This document shows positions 47,447 to 56,019 of a DNA stretch of 64,000 nt, one piece after another (position 1 is the first letter of the stretch; every line of letters starts with the position of its first letter). The stretch spans positions 147,798 through 211,797 of the forward strand of contig CASICJ010000002.1 in NCBI GenBank assembly GCA_949373085.1, written 5' to 3'. This DNA is from an uncultured Verrucomicrobiales bacterium. Its GTDB lineage: Bacteria > Verrucomicrobiota > Verrucomicrobiia > Verrucomicrobiales > Akkermansiaceae. The position numbers were made by a program, and so were the translations under genes. Under the pieces are notes generated by a model. The model was given only the letters and a program-made list of their open reading frames with translations. It was not told the origin of the DNA and searched no databases.

Positions 47447-48253
47447 CTATCCCAATGGAGGAATACCAAGCTGCTCTGGCAGGGCTGTTCTTGGGCGCCA
47501 AGTCAAAATCTCAGGATCACCATTAGTCACAAGCACAGTGTGCTCGAAGTGACTCGACGGCCTACGATCCGAAGTTGAAACCGTCCAACCATCATCCAAC
47601 CAATCAACGGTTCCCACTCCTGCGTTGATCATAGGTTCTATCGCCAAAATCATCCCAGCCTTCAAAATGGGTGATTTACCGCCGGGGTGGTAATTAGGTA
47701 CTTGTGGTTCTTCGTGTAATTGGCGTCCAACGCCATGACCCACCAGATCTCTAACGACGGTGAAACCAAACTTGGTGACATAATCTTCAACCGATCCACA
47801 AAGATCATAAAGCTCAGAACCTGCCCGGGCATGAGAGATTGCCACGAAAAGAGACTCTTCTGTCACAGCGAGAAGTCGCTTCTGCTCGCCATTGATTGTC
47901 CCAACCGGCACTGTGAGGGCGTTGTCGCCGATCCATCCCTGTCGTTTCACTCCAACATCGAGCTTCACTAGATCACCATCCTGAATGACACGATCACCAC
48001 CAATGCCATGCACCACTTCCTCATTCATTGAGATGCAAGTGTAGCCTGGGAAATCACGATATTTGTAAAAGGCACTCTTTACCTTGTGCTCTTCTATCAA
48101 AGACAAGGCATATTCATCGACCTCGCGGGTTGTCTTTCCTGCTGCAATAAATTCAGCCGTCCGCTGTAAAACATCACTCGCCACCTTACCAGCCTCCCGC
48201 ATCATTGCGATCTCCTGCTTGGTCTTAATGGGAATCTTAGAACGCTTAGCCAT
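47447..48253 (-). CDS. map: Methionine aminopeptidase, type I
   Basis: Removes the initiator Met from new proteins. About 268 residues from the ATG at 48253; a GTG lies one codon upstream. Metal ligands are all visible: Asp-Asp in VKLDVGVKRQGWIGDNALT, His in LVGHGVGRQLHEEP, Glu in LAIEPMINAG and Glu in SHFEHTVLV. It is the last recognisable gene of the secY-adk-map series, a classic order. 95 bases separate it from adk. Confidence 0.95.
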   Translation of the reverse strand: MAKRSKIPIKTKQEIAMMREAGKVASDVLQRTAEFIAAGKTTREVDEYALSLIEEHKVKSAFYKYRDFPGYTCISMNEEVVHGIGGDRVIQDGDLVKLDVGVKRQGWIGDNALTVPVGTINGEQKRLLAVTEESLFVAISHARAGSELYDLCGSVEDYVTKFGFTVVRDLVGHGVGRQLHEEPQVPNYHPGGKSPILKAGMILAIEPMINAGVGTVDWLDDGWTVSTSDRRPSSHFEHTVLVTNGDPEILTWRPRTALPEQLGIPPLG

Positions 48254-48348
48254 CACAAAAGGAGTTAACGACTAGGCGGCCAAGGGTCAAGACGTAGAAA
48301 AATCATACAGCTTCTCACCGCCAATAAAAATAAAGCAAGGTACCTTTG

Positions 48349-48957
48349 CTACCCTCTCACCCTCGCATAAACTTCATCAGGAGAGCCCATTCCATTGACG
48401 ATGCGCGCCCGCTGTTGATCGCAGTAATAGGTCACAGCAGGAATGACCAAACGTCGATATTCGTCCAAACGATTCCCAAAATTTTCTGCCGCGTCATCCT
48501 CCCTAGGTTCAAGTTTCCCCTGGCATTCGGGACACAGTTCCCCCTCACCCTCACGAGCAACTCTATGACACTCCACGCATTCGAGACGACACGCCACCCG
48601 TCGCCGCAACTCATCATTTGACACGTGCAAAATGATTGCCAAAGGTTTTACCTCAAGCAAGGAATCAAGCGCTTCTACTTGAGGGACAGTACGCGGAAAC
48701 CCATCCAACAACCATCCGTCGCCTTGCTTGCCAACCCACTCCAATACCATAGGGATCATAATTTCGTCGGGCACATATTCGCCACGATCCAAAAAAGACC
48801 TCGCCTTTTGGCCGAGCGGAGTATCGTCCCGAAGAGCGCTTCGTAGGAGCGCGCCTGTCGAAAGATAAGCCAAATGATTTTCTTTGGCCAGACGGCGACC
48901 TTGGGTCCCCTTCCCCGACGCCGGTGGGCCGAGGAAGACCAAGTGCCTAAATTTCAT
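48349..48957 (-). CDS. adk: Adenylate kinase
   Basis: A 202-residue enzyme that interconverts ATP, ADP and AMP. It has the P-loop GPPASGKGTQ, the AMP-binding segment LSTGALLRSALRDDTP, GWLLDGFPRTVPQ, and the LID with four cysteines in two pairs (C-x-x-C ... C-x-x-C, in CVECHRVAREGEGELCPEC), the zinc-binding form. The start codon directly follows the secY stop, so the two are translationally linked. Confidence 0.96.
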   Translation of the reverse strand: MKFRHLVFLGPPASGKGTQGRRLAKENHLAYLSTGALLRSALRDDTPLGQKARSFLDRGEYVPDEIMIPMVLEWVGKQGDGWLLDGFPRTVPQVEALDSLLEVKPLAIILHVSNDELRRRVACRLECVECHRVAREGEGELCPECQGKLEPREDDAAENFGNRLDEYRRLVIPAVTYYCDQQRARIVNGMGSPDEVYARVRG

Positions 48958-50472
48958 TTACTGCTTATTGATAAGAGCAACCACAGCCACAATGATGATC
49001 ATCGCAAGAACCACCCAGATATATAGAACTGAGGCACTGGTCGCTTGCTGACCCGAAATCTGACGTTGCTGACGGCCTTTAATTTTTCCTTTACGGAGGA
49101 AACCATCATATTCGCGCTGTAGAAGGTGGGTTTCAATCTGGCGCATCATATCGAGCAAGACACCAACCAAAATGAGTAGGCTAGTACCACCAAAAAAGGA
49201 TGTTACGAGACTATTTGCACCCAGATCAAGAGCGAGTCCAATAAAGAATGGCATCATGAAGATCAGAGTGAGGAAAAGAGCCCCCGCAAAAGTAAGACGG
49301 GTCATGGTATAGTCCAAGAAGTCCGATGTTGGCTTTCCAGGGCGCACCCCTGGAATATAGCCACCACCCCGCTTAAGATTTTCAGCAACCTCCGAAGGCT
49401 GGAACATGGTCGCAACCCAGAAGAAACTGAAGAAGAAGATCATGAAGCCAGAGATGAGGTAGAACCAGATGTCATTCGGAGAAAGGAGCTCACCCATCGT
49501 TCGCACCCATGAAGCGTCAGTCATTTGGCCAAGCAACTGAGTCGGAAGCTGGAGAATAGCGGTGGCAAAAATGACAGGCATAACACCGGCATAGTTCACC
49601 TTGAGAGGAAGGTATTGTGTGCCACCAGACATTTCACGGCGGCCCGCAACACGCCGGGCGTACTGCACCGCTATTCTTCGTTGACCCTGTGTAATCGTGA
49701 TCACCGCGGCGATCACGAAGAGGAAAAGCACCACCATTAAAACGATCAAAAGCGGGCTAAATTCAGTAGCGCGGTCGATCACAAAGGTGTTCCAGATTGT
49801 AACAATCACACCCGGGAGGGAGGAGATGATATTCACCGAAATAATCAGAGAAACCCCATTGCCAATTCCCCTCTCGGTAATTTGATCACCGATCCACATA
49901 AGGAAAAGTGTTCCCGCAATGATAATAAGAACAGTTTGTGCGACAAACAAGCCACCAGCGTTGGCGGAAAAGGCCGGAACGAGATCCTGACCGATTGCAT
50001 CAAGCGCTTTACCAATACCGCGCAAAAGCGGATTGCTCTCAGGATTTTCTAGGGATTTAGCTAGGAAGAAGCCCTGAACGGCGGCAATCGCAATTGTCAC
50101 AAAGCGGGTCCACTGGTTGATCTTCTGCTGACCACCATCTTCTTTCTTAAGGCGAGCCAACTTGGGAACAACCGCGCTCAAAAGCTGCATCATGATCGAC
50201 GCCGAAATGTAGGGCATAATTCCTAGGGCGAAGAGTCCCATGCTAGTCAGGCCACCACCGGAGAAAACGTTAAGAATCGCACCAACCCCGCCACCAGCGC
50301 CATTTTCGTTATCTTCTTTGAGAATATCAAGATACTCACGGATCACCTCCATATTCACACCGGGAAGTGGCAGATGCACGCCGAGGCGCACGATCACGAT
50401 CATGGCCATGGTAAAGAGGATGCGGTCCCGAAGCTCGGGAATTTTCCAGGTGTTGGTAAATGCAGAAATCAT
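48958..50472 (-). CDS. secY: Preprotein translocase subunit SecY
   Basis: A 504-residue, ten-helix channel subunit. Typical segments are LGVHLPLPGVNMEVIREYL, ALGIMPYISASIMMQLL, WIGDQITERGIGNGVSLII, TQGQRRIAVQYARR and LKVNYAGVMPVIFATAIL; FLRKGKIKGR lies near the C-terminus. It forms the SecYEG protein-export channel. In this cluster it follows rplO and a lipoprotein gene, and adk follows without a gap. Confidence 0.97.
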   Translation of the reverse strand: MISAFTNTWKIPELRDRILFTMAMIVIVRLGVHLPLPGVNMEVIREYLDILKEDNENGAGGGVGAILNVFSGGGLTSMGLFALGIMPYISASIMMQLLSAVVPKLARLKKEDGGQQKINQWTRFVTIAIAAVQGFFLAKSLENPESNPLLRGIGKALDAIGQDLVPAFSANAGGLFVAQTVLIIIAGTLFLMWIGDQITERGIGNGVSLIISVNIISSLPGVIVTIWNTFVIDRATEFSPLLIVLMVVLFLFVIAAVITITQGQRRIAVQYARRVAGRREMSGGTQYLPLKVNYAGVMPVIFATAILQLPTQLLGQMTDASWVRTMGELLSPNDIWFYLISGFMIFFFSFFWVATMFQPSEVAENLKRGGGYIPGVRPGKPTSDFLDYTMTRLTFAGALFLTLIFMMPFFIGLALDLGANSLVTSFFGGTSLLILVGVLLDMMRQIETHLLQREYDGFLRKGKIKGRQQRQISGQQATSASVLYIWVVLAMIIIVAVVALINKQ

Positions 50473-50494
50473 GATGATTTAAATGTCGGGAAAG

Positions 50495-50953
50495 TTATTC
50501 GATTTTCCCCTCTCCAATTAGAGGGGCCGGGTTGTGATGGGTAAGTAGAGCCTTTTCAAGCTCGTGGGTATTCCTCCCAGAAAGGAAAAGAGATTCTTGG
50601 GCTTTCTGGAAAGCAGCAGTCGCTTCCAAAAATTGTTTTTGGCCAGATATACCGGCACGATCGGATGGTTCTAGCTTTTCGAGAGAGGCCGCGAGTCTGA
50701 TTTTAAGTTGCTTCAGCTCTTCTCCCAACTCGCCAATTTTAAGAGTAGCCGCTTCTCGGTTACCACCATTCGCGACATCCGATATCACCATGCTCATCTC
50801 GGAAAAGACCCGGGTTTGCTCCTTGAGCAAAGAAGCAGGAGAATCCTGACGATCACCGCAGGCCGAAAGACACAGAAATCCCAATAACGCAAAAAACGCT
50901 GTTGCCCGGCGAACCGGGCCCAACGTGGAAATTGCGGGAAAAGACTTCTTCAC
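50495..50953 (-). CDS. Putative lipoprotein encoded between rplO and secY
   Basis: About 152 residues from a GTG at 50953, 19 bases after the rplO stop. The longer frame with an upstream ATG lies inside rplO and is rejected. The N-terminus has a basic/hydrophobic signal segment and a canonical lipobox, LSAC, at about residue 30, so it is probably an outer-membrane or periplasm-facing lipoprotein. The mature part is helical and charged (LKEQTRVFSEM, LGEELKQLKIRLAASLEKL), with coiled-coil character. I know of no standard gene at this position. Function unknown. Confidence 0.75.
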   Translation of the reverse strand: MKKSFPAISTLGPVRRATAFFALLGFLCLSACGDRQDSPASLLKEQTRVFSEMSMVISDVANGGNREAATLKIGELGEELKQLKIRLAASLEKLEPSDRAGISGQKQFLEATAAFQKAQESLFLSGRNTHELEKALLTHHNPAPLIGEGKIE

Positions 50954-50972
50954 CAGTATGTCGGAGGAACAA

Positions 50973-51419
50973 CTAGGAAAGCTCCAAAGAGCCCCCAGCC
51001 TTCTCGATCTTTTCTTTTGCGGAATTACTTGCTTGATCAACCGAGACCTTGAGAGCCTTGGTGATTTCGCCTTGCCCGAGAACCTTGATCTTGTCGCACT
51101 GGCCTTTGACCAGCTTGACTTGACGAAGAGCCTCCTCATTCACTTCGGTATCAGCTTCGAAGTATTGTTCCAACTGGGAAACATTTACGATAGCGATCGT
51201 ATCGCGGAATTGAAGGTTGGAAAATCCACGCTTGGGAAGACGACGGGCGAGTGGCATTTGACCACCTTCAAAGCCGGGACGAACGCCACCACCGGAGCGG
51301 GATTTCTGACCCTTATGGCCTCGACCGGAAGTCTTACCAAGACCAGAGCTCTCACCACAACCAAGACGCTTTTTGCGATGCTTGGCTCCAGGATTGGGCT
51401 TGAGATTATGAAGATTCAT
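50973..51419 (-). CDS. rplO: 50S ribosomal protein L15
   Basis: 148 residues. [20 protein letters not shown] begins the typical N-terminus; the conserved region [15 protein letters not shown] follows, then [18 protein letters not shown] primary component of the large subunit. It follows rpsE directly; the rpmD (L30) gene that usually lies between them is absent. Confidence 0.97.
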   Translation of the reverse strand: MNLHNLKPNPGAKHRKKRLGCGESSGLGKTSGRGHKGQKSRSGGGVRPGFEGGQMPLARRLPKRGFSNLQFRDTIAIVNVSQLEQYFEADTEVNEEALRQVKLVKGQCDKIKVLGQGEITKALKVSVDQASNSAKEKIEKAGGSLELS

Positions 51420-51455
51420 TTCTTTTAATATGTTACAGGATTTAGGAAAGCTAGA

Positions 51456-52199
51456 TTAAATAGCCTTCTCTTTTTTCTTTCCGCGGAGCGCATTGATATC
51501 GTCCTTGTTGCGGAGCATAGTTAGAGCCTTGATGGTGGCCTTTACGACATTGGCATGGTTATTGGAACCAATTGACTTGGCTAGAACATCGTGAATACCA
51601 ACAGCCTCGCAGACAGCACGAACACCACCACCAGCAATCACACCAGTTCCGGGTGAAGCAGGCTTCAGGAGAACCTTACCACCACCAAATTCAGCGTAAA
51701 CTTCGTGAGGGATAGTGGGGCCGTTAAGTTTGACCTTCTGAAGGCTCTTGCTGGCAACGCCAGAAGCTTTCTTGATACACTCGGCAACTTCGTTAGCTTT
51801 TCCAAATCCGACACCAACAGAACCTTTTTCGTTTCCTGAAACTACTAATGCGGAGAAGCTAAAGCGACGCCCACCTTTTACCACTTTGGAACAGCGATTA
51901 ATGAAAACGACTTTCTCAGTAAGTTCATTGCCTTCCGAGTCAGTCGGCGCGGCCTCGCGCTGGCGTCCGCCAAAACCACCGCGGTTTCCACCACCTTGGC
52001 CGGGACCGCCACCGCGGTTGTTACCGCCTCCACGATTATCACCGCCACGGTTATTTGAATTTCTATCACCTGGTTTCTGATCAGCGGCTTTTACTTCCGC
52101 TGGCTTTGCTGCTGTATTTTCAACAGGCTTTGCTGCTGTATTTTCAACAGGCTTTGCTGCTGCATTTTCAGCAGGCTTGGAGTCTTCGTTATTTGCCAT
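51456..52199 (-). CDS. rpsE: 30S ribosomal protein S5 with low-complexity N-terminal extension
   Basis: About 247 residues from the ATG at 52199. The S5 core (about 85-247) is clear: [60 protein letters not shown]. The first 80 residues are an extension: three 8-residue repeats (PVENTAAK type) from a 24-nt DNA repeat, then a Gly/Asn/Arg-rich stretch. S5 is normally near 165 residues. The TTG at 52214 is an unlikely start. Confidence 0.95.
   Translation of the reverse strand: MANNEDSKPAENAAAKPVENTAAKPVENTAAKPAEVKAADQKPGDRNSNNRGGDNRGGGNNRGGGPGQGGGNRGGFGGRQREAAPTDSEGNELTEKVVFINRCSKVVKGGRRFSFSALVVSGNEKGSVGVGFGKANEVAECIKKASGVASKSLQKVKLNGPTIPHEVYAEFGGGKVLLKPASPGTGVIAGGGVRAVCEAVGIHDVLAKSIGSNNHANVVKATIKALTMLRNKDDINALRGKKKEKAI
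52102..52173 (-). repeat. Three tandem 24-nt repeats in rpsE
   Basis: Units at 52102-52125, 52126-52149 and 52150-52173. The first two are identical and the third differs at two bases. They encode three repeats of an Ala/Pro/Glu/Lys-rich octapeptide in the N-terminal extension of S5. Replication slippage would change the tail length without touching the core. Confidence 0.92.
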
Positions 52200-52217
52200 T
52201 TTGGTTCGGAGCAAGAA

Positions 52218-52574
52218 TTAGAATTTAAGACCACCTTCGCGGGCGGCATCGGCGAGGGCTTTGACCTTACCTGTGAAGAAAAAGCCACCACGATCGAAAA
52301 CGACAGCTTCGATCTTGGCGTCCGTGGCACGCTGGGCAACCAGCTTACCAACAGCCTCGGCAGTCACTTTGCTTGCTCCAGTCTTCTCGATGGATGAATC
52401 AAGAGTGGAAGCAGCACAGAGAGTCTTGCCGGAATTATCGTCGATCACCTGGGCGTAAACGTTCTTATTAGAAAAGTGAACAGCCAGACGCGGACGCTCG
52501 GCGGTTCCGGAAACTTTTTTCCGAATGCGGCGGTGGACCTTGCGGCGGAGTTCCTTTCGATTGAGAGTGCTCAT
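52218..52574 (-). CDS. rplR: 50S ribosomal protein L18
   Basis: 118 residues. [20 protein letters not shown] and [20 protein letters not shown] open the protein, and [13 protein letters not shown] closes it. It binds 5S rRNA. It lies in the usual place between rplF and rpsE. Confidence 0.97.
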   Translation of the reverse strand: MSTLNRKELRRKVHRRIRKKVSGTAERPRLAVHFSNKNVYAQVIDDNSGKTLCAASTLDSSIEKTGASKVTAEAVGKLVAQRATDAKIEAVVFDRGGFFFTGKVKALADAAREGGLKF

Positions 52575-52608
52575 TTAGAAATATGGAGTTCTGGGTTTTC
52601 GTCAGGAT

Positions 52609-53145
52609 TTACTTAACGGACTTACCGGCCTTACGGCGGACATACTCGCCGACATAGCGAACACCCTTGCCTTTGTAAGGCTCAGGTGGATAATAATTAC
52701 GTACTTCAGCGGCGAATTGACCGACGAGTTGCTTGTCAATTCCCTCCACCTTGATCTGGGTGTTCTCGGTAACAGTTACCTTAAGACCCTCTGGAATGGG
52801 GTGAAGAATTGGGTGTGATTTTCCAAGACTGAGATCAAGCACCTTGCCCTTGACCGCCGAACGAAAACCGACGCCTTGGATTTCAAGTTCCTTTACGAAG
52901 CCTTCGTTCACCCCAATTATTAGATTCTGGACGAGGCTGCGGAAGGTTCCGTGTAGAGCGCGCACATGACGCTGCTCAGAAGATCGGTTAACACTGACCT
53001 CTCCGTCGCCCACCTCAACGGTGATGCCCTCGGGAAGATTTAAGGAAAGGTTGCCTTTAGGCCCTTCTACATTGACGACGTTACCATCGACAGTGACAGT
53101 TACTTTATCGACTGCAGCGATTGGTTTGAGTCCTACTCTTGACAT
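52609..53145 (-). CDS. rplF: 50S ribosomal protein L6
   Basis: 178 residues. MSRVGLKPIAAVDKVTVTVD begins the protein, VEIQGVGF-like and RNYYPPEPYKGKGVRY segments identify it, and it ends in RRKAGKSVK. Two repeated folds as usual. Part of the spc-type operon between rpsH and rplR. Confidence 0.97.
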   Translation of the reverse strand: MSRVGLKPIAAVDKVTVTVDGNVVNVEGPKGNLSLNLPEGITVEVGDGEVSVNRSSEQRHVRALHGTFRSLVQNLIIGVNEGFVKELEIQGVGFRSAVKGKVLDLSLGKSHPILHPIPEGLKVTVTENTQIKVEGIDKQLVGQFAAEVRNYYPPEPYKGKGVRYVGEYVRRKAGKSVK

Positions 53146-53172
53146 AGTTCTGTTTTCTGAGTCAGGGGTTTA

Positions 53173-53571
53173 CTACCATACGAAGGCGATGATTTCGCCG
53201 CCGACCTTGTCCTTCTTGGCTTGATGTCCGGTCATGAGACCTTTAGAAGTCGAGATGATGGAAATTCCCATCCCGTTGAGAACGCGAGGAATCTCTTGGG
53301 AACCGGAATACTTCCGTCGTCCACACTTAGAGATCCGCTTGAGATCACTGAGCGCAGGGACGCCGTCAACGAACTTGGTCTTTACGATCAGCTCGGGGAA
53401 CTTACTAGAGGTATCGACCTCGTAGTTCCAAATATAACCCTCTTCTTTGAGGATACGGGCGATCTCCACCTTCATGTTCGAATGTGGAGCTTTGAATGAA
53501 TCATTGCCAGCGCGTGAAGCATTCTTCAAGCGAATGAGAAAGTCAGCGATGGGGTCTGTAAGAGTTGCCAT
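53173..53571 (-). CDS. rpsH: 30S ribosomal protein S8
   Basis: 132 residues. DPIADFLIRLKNASRAGND, SKCGRRKYSGSQEIPRVLNG and GISIISTSKGLMTGHQAKK are diagnostic. S8 organises the central domain of 16S rRNA and in E. coli represses the spc operon by binding mRNA near rplE. It directly follows rplE; rpsN, normally between them, is missing. Confidence 0.97.
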   Translation of the reverse strand: MATLTDPIADFLIRLKNASRAGNDSFKAPHSNMKVEIARILKEEGYIWNYEVDTSSKFPELIVKTKFVDGVPALSDLKRISKCGRRKYSGSQEIPRVLNGMGISIISTSKGLMTGHQAKKDKVGGEIIAFVW

Positions 53572-53597
53572 GGTATTAGTTTTTCCAGGTCGTAAAA

Positions 53598-54167
53598 TTA
53601 AGCGGCGGCCTCCTCCTTGACGTTGTCACGGAATGGCATACCGAGGGCTTTGAGCATCGCCTTAGCTTCTGCGTCCGTCTTCGCGGATGTCACGAAAATG
53701 AAATCGAAGCCAATCTGACGCTTGATTTGATCAAGCTCGATTTCAGGGAAAATCGCTTGATCCGGAAATCCTACAGCATAATTCCCACGTCCGTCGAAAG
53801 ACTTAAAGGGCAAGCCACGGAAATCGCGAATGTTAGGACAAGTAATTGCGATGAAGCGCTCAAGGAATTCCCACATACGAGCACCTCTGAGCGTCACACG
53901 AGCGCCGACCGCTTCGCCCTCGCGGACTTTGAAGTTAGCAACGGATTTTTTAGCAAAGACGACAGATGCTTTTTGACCAGTAATCTTTCCGATTTCGTCA
54001 ACTGCGTCTTCAACGGCTGCCTTACGCTCATTGACGTAGTGGCCAACGTGAGAGTTGATGGAGATCTTCTCGAGGCGCGGAACCTCATTGACGTTAGTAA
54101 GGCCTAATTCTTCTCGGAGAGCTTTGATAAGCTTCTCCTCATATAAGGACTGGAGTGTTGGTTTCAT
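53598..54167 (-). CDS. rplE: 50S ribosomal protein L5
   Basis: 189 residues. LYEEKLIKALREELGLTNVN, EIGKITGQKASVVFAKKSVA, REGEAVGARVTLRG and NYAVGFPDQAIFPEIELDQ are diagnostic. It binds 5S rRNA and contacts the P-site tRNA. A long 116-base spacer with a strong hairpin separates it from rplX upstream. Confidence 0.97.
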   Translation of the reverse strand: MKPTLQSLYEEKLIKALREELGLTNVNEVPRLEKISINSHVGHYVNERKAAVEDAVDEIGKITGQKASVVFAKKSVANFKVREGEAVGARVTLRGARMWEFLERFIAITCPNIRDFRGLPFKSFDGRGNYAVGFPDQAIFPEIELDQIKRQIGFDFIFVTSAKTDAEAKAMLKALGMPFRDNVKEEAAA

Positions 54168-54252
54168 TGTATTGTTGGCGGGTCAGCTTGGTTAGAGTGC
54201 TTAAGCGCGCGGTTTGTTCCCCTTCCCGATTTATCCGAGTGGTTGGAACGAA

Positions 54253-54283
54253 CCCGGTTCCTGACACAGTCAGGGCCTCCGGG
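54253..54283 (-). promoter_or_regulatory. Strong two-tier hairpin directly after the rplX stop
   Basis: CCCGG (54253-54257) pairs with CCGGG (54279-54283), and inside it CCTGAC (54260-54265) pairs perfectly with GTCAGG (54269-54274) around a 3-base loop. The stem begins one base after the rplX stop codon. No T-tract follows in the minus-strand direction, so it is more likely a processing or regulatory element than a terminator. The rplX-rplE spacer is the longest between adjacent genes of the ribosomal set. Confidence 0.55.
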
Positions 54284-54511
54284 CTAGACTTTTTTTACGT
54301 TGGAAATGTGAATTGGGCCGTCAACCTCTTCGATACCCCCATCCTGATTCTCTTCAGAACGACGAATCGCCTTTTTCATAATACGAACACCTTCTACAAC
54401 AACTTGTTCTTTAGCAGCGTCGACGGAAAGGACAGTGCCCTGTTTTCCTTTGTGGTTTCCAGAGATCACGACGACGACGTCCTCCTTCTTTACGTGGGTC
54501 TTAATTTTCAT
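54284..54511 (-). CDS. rplX: 50S ribosomal protein L24
   Basis: 75 residues, shorter than the usual 100-105. The KOW motif is present ([20 protein letters not shown]), followed by [15 protein letters not shown] and [16 protein letters not shown]. The missing part is the C-terminal portion beyond SNV. It starts large-subunit assembly. It lies between rplN and rplE. Confidence 0.95.
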   Translation of the reverse strand: MKIKTHVKKEDVVVVISGNHKGKQGTVLSVDAAKEQVVVEGVRIMKKAIRRSEENQDGGIEEVDGPIHISNVKKV

Positions 54512-54531
54512 GGATCCGGTAGAATTTTGAG

Positions 54532-54897
54532 TTAGAGAACCTCGGGGGCGAGGGAGACGATTTTCATGAAATTCTTTTCACGAAGCTCACGAGCAACAGG
54601 TCCAAAAATGCGTGTGCCCTTCGGGTTGCCATCCTTATCGATGATTACGATCGCATTTTCGTCGAAACGAAGAACAGAACCGTCGGCACGACGAACAGGA
54701 TATGCGGTTCGAACGACCACAGCCTTGACCACCGAGCCTTTTTTGACGGCGGCAGTAGGGATAGACTCGCGAATGTGAGCAGTGATGATGTCGCCGACGC
54801 GTGCAGACTTGGTCCGCTTTCCGATGACGCCAATCATTTTGGCTTGGCGAGCACCGGTATTATCGGCAACCGCGACTTTTGATTCCATTTGAAGCAT
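54532..54897 (-). CDS. rplN: 50S ribosomal protein L14
   Basis: 121 residues. [20 protein letters not shown] is the expected N-terminus, with the ATG at 54897 fitting the family. [20 protein letters not shown] and [19 protein letters not shown] follow. It forms part of the intersubunit bridge. Confidence 0.97.
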   Translation of the reverse strand: MLQMESKVAVADNTGARQAKMIGVIGKRTKSARVGDIITAHIRESIPTAAVKKGSVVKAVVVRTAYPVRRADGSVLRFDENAIVIIDKDGNPKGTRIFGPVARELREKNFMKIVSLAPEVL

Positions 54898-54954
54898 GGC
54901 GAAGTGAGTTTCGTTAAAGGGTTTAGGTAAATGGCTACGGGAGCCGGACTTTGA

Positions 54955-55263
54955 TTAGTGGCTCAGAACTTTGACAAGTTTCCAGCGCTTGAGCTTCGAG
55001 ATGGGAGTCGTCTCCTCAATACGAACCTTGTCGCCGACAGCGGCCTCACCAGCTTCGTCGTGAGCATAAAACTTCTTGGACTGCTTGATGATCTTTTTGA
55101 ACTTCGGGTGAGGAACACGGTTAGTATACTCGACAACAATTGTCTTTTCCATACCCGTAGACTTCACGATTCCGACACGTGTTTTCTTGTTTGCGGCAGA
55201 TCCCTCGGATGGGACGAAGTCTTCTTTGGCTGGGACTTCTTGGGCTTCCTGATTTTTGGACAT
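54955..55263 (-). CDS. rpsQ: 30S ribosomal protein S17
   Basis: 102 residues. The core (about 27-102) shows TRVGIVKSTGMEKTIVVEY, KFKKIIKQSKKFYAHDE and KVRIEETTPISKLKRWKLV. About 25 acidic N-terminal residues precede it (NQEAQEVPAKEDFVPSEG), more than in typical S17. It sits between rpmC and rplN. Confidence 0.96.
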   Translation of the reverse strand: MSKNQEAQEVPAKEDFVPSEGSAANKKTRVGIVKSTGMEKTIVVEYTNRVPHPKFKKIIKQSKKFYAHDEAGEAAVGDKVRIEETTPISKLKRWKLVKVLSH

Positions 55264-55305
55264 CTTTTTTGAAATAGGTTAAAAATTGGTTTCGGTCAGG
55301 CTTCC

Positions 55306-55506
55306 TTAGGAGGACTTACGCTGGTTGATAGCGGTCCTCACCTGTGCGATTTCTCGACGGACGATGCCGCGACGGGCAGTATTTTCAAGTTGTCCAGTGG
55401 CTTGTTGGAGACGGAGCTTGAGCCCCTCATCCATGAGTTCACGAAGACGGGTCGAGAGCTCTTCAGGACTAAGCTCTAAAATTTTAGAAAATTTTTCTTT
55501 GGGCAT
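55306..55506 (-). CDS. rpmC: 50S ribosomal protein L29
   Basis: 66 residues, all helical. LSPEELSTRLRELMDEGLKL, LENTARRGIVRREIAQVRT and INQRKSS are typical. It sits near the peptide exit tunnel. Usual place between rplP and rpsQ. Confidence 0.95.
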   Translation of the reverse strand: MPKEKFSKILELSPEELSTRLRELMDEGLKLRLQQATGQLENTARRGIVRREIAQVRTAINQRKSS

Positions 55507-55557
55507 GACGTGATTCCTTTCGGGCAGTTCAGTGATTAAAACTTGATTGTATCAAGC

Positions 55558-55974
55558 TTAGTGATTGTTACGGGAAACGAAACGGGTTTCAAATCCAAGC
55601 TTATAAGATGCGAGGCGCATAGCTTCGCGGGCTTGGGACTCAGGGACACCACCAACCTCGAAAAGCATGGTGCCAGGACGAATAACAGCAACCCAAGCAT
55701 CCACCGAACCTTTACCCTTACCCATACGAGTTTCGGGTGGGCGACGGGTAATGGGCTTGTGAGGGAAAACTCGGATCCAAGTCTTACCTTTACGCTTGAG
55801 GAAGCGGTTGATGGAGATACGGCAGGCTTCGATCTGGCGGTTGGTCATCCATCCGCGGCCGAGGGCCTGAAGTCCGAAGTCACCGAAGCTCACATCGGTG
55901 CCACGCTGGGCATTACCACCCCGATTGCCACGGTGTGACTTTCGGAACTTGGTTCTTTTGGGCATTAAAGGCAT
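55558..55974 (-). CDS. rplP: 50S ribosomal protein L16
   Basis: 138 residues. [40 protein letters not shown] and [20 protein letters not shown] are diagnostic. Needed for binding of A-site tRNA. A Met at residue 4 is an alternative start. Confidence 0.97.
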   Translation of the reverse strand: MPLMPKRTKFRKSHRGNRGGNAQRGTDVSFGDFGLQALGRGWMTNRQIEACRISINRFLKRKGKTWIRVFPHKPITRRPPETRMGKGKGSVDAWVAVIRPGTMLFEVGGVPESQAREAMRLASYKLGFETRFVSRNNH

Positions 55975-56019
55975 GATTCTGTCCTCCTAAATTCTTGGGT
56001 TTACGAAATGGGTTGTTGT

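Noticed and set aside
50954..51139. N-terminal 62-residue extension of the lipoprotein frame
   Set aside because: Lies inside rplO and would bury the signal peptide and lipobox; the GTG at 50953 is the sensible start.
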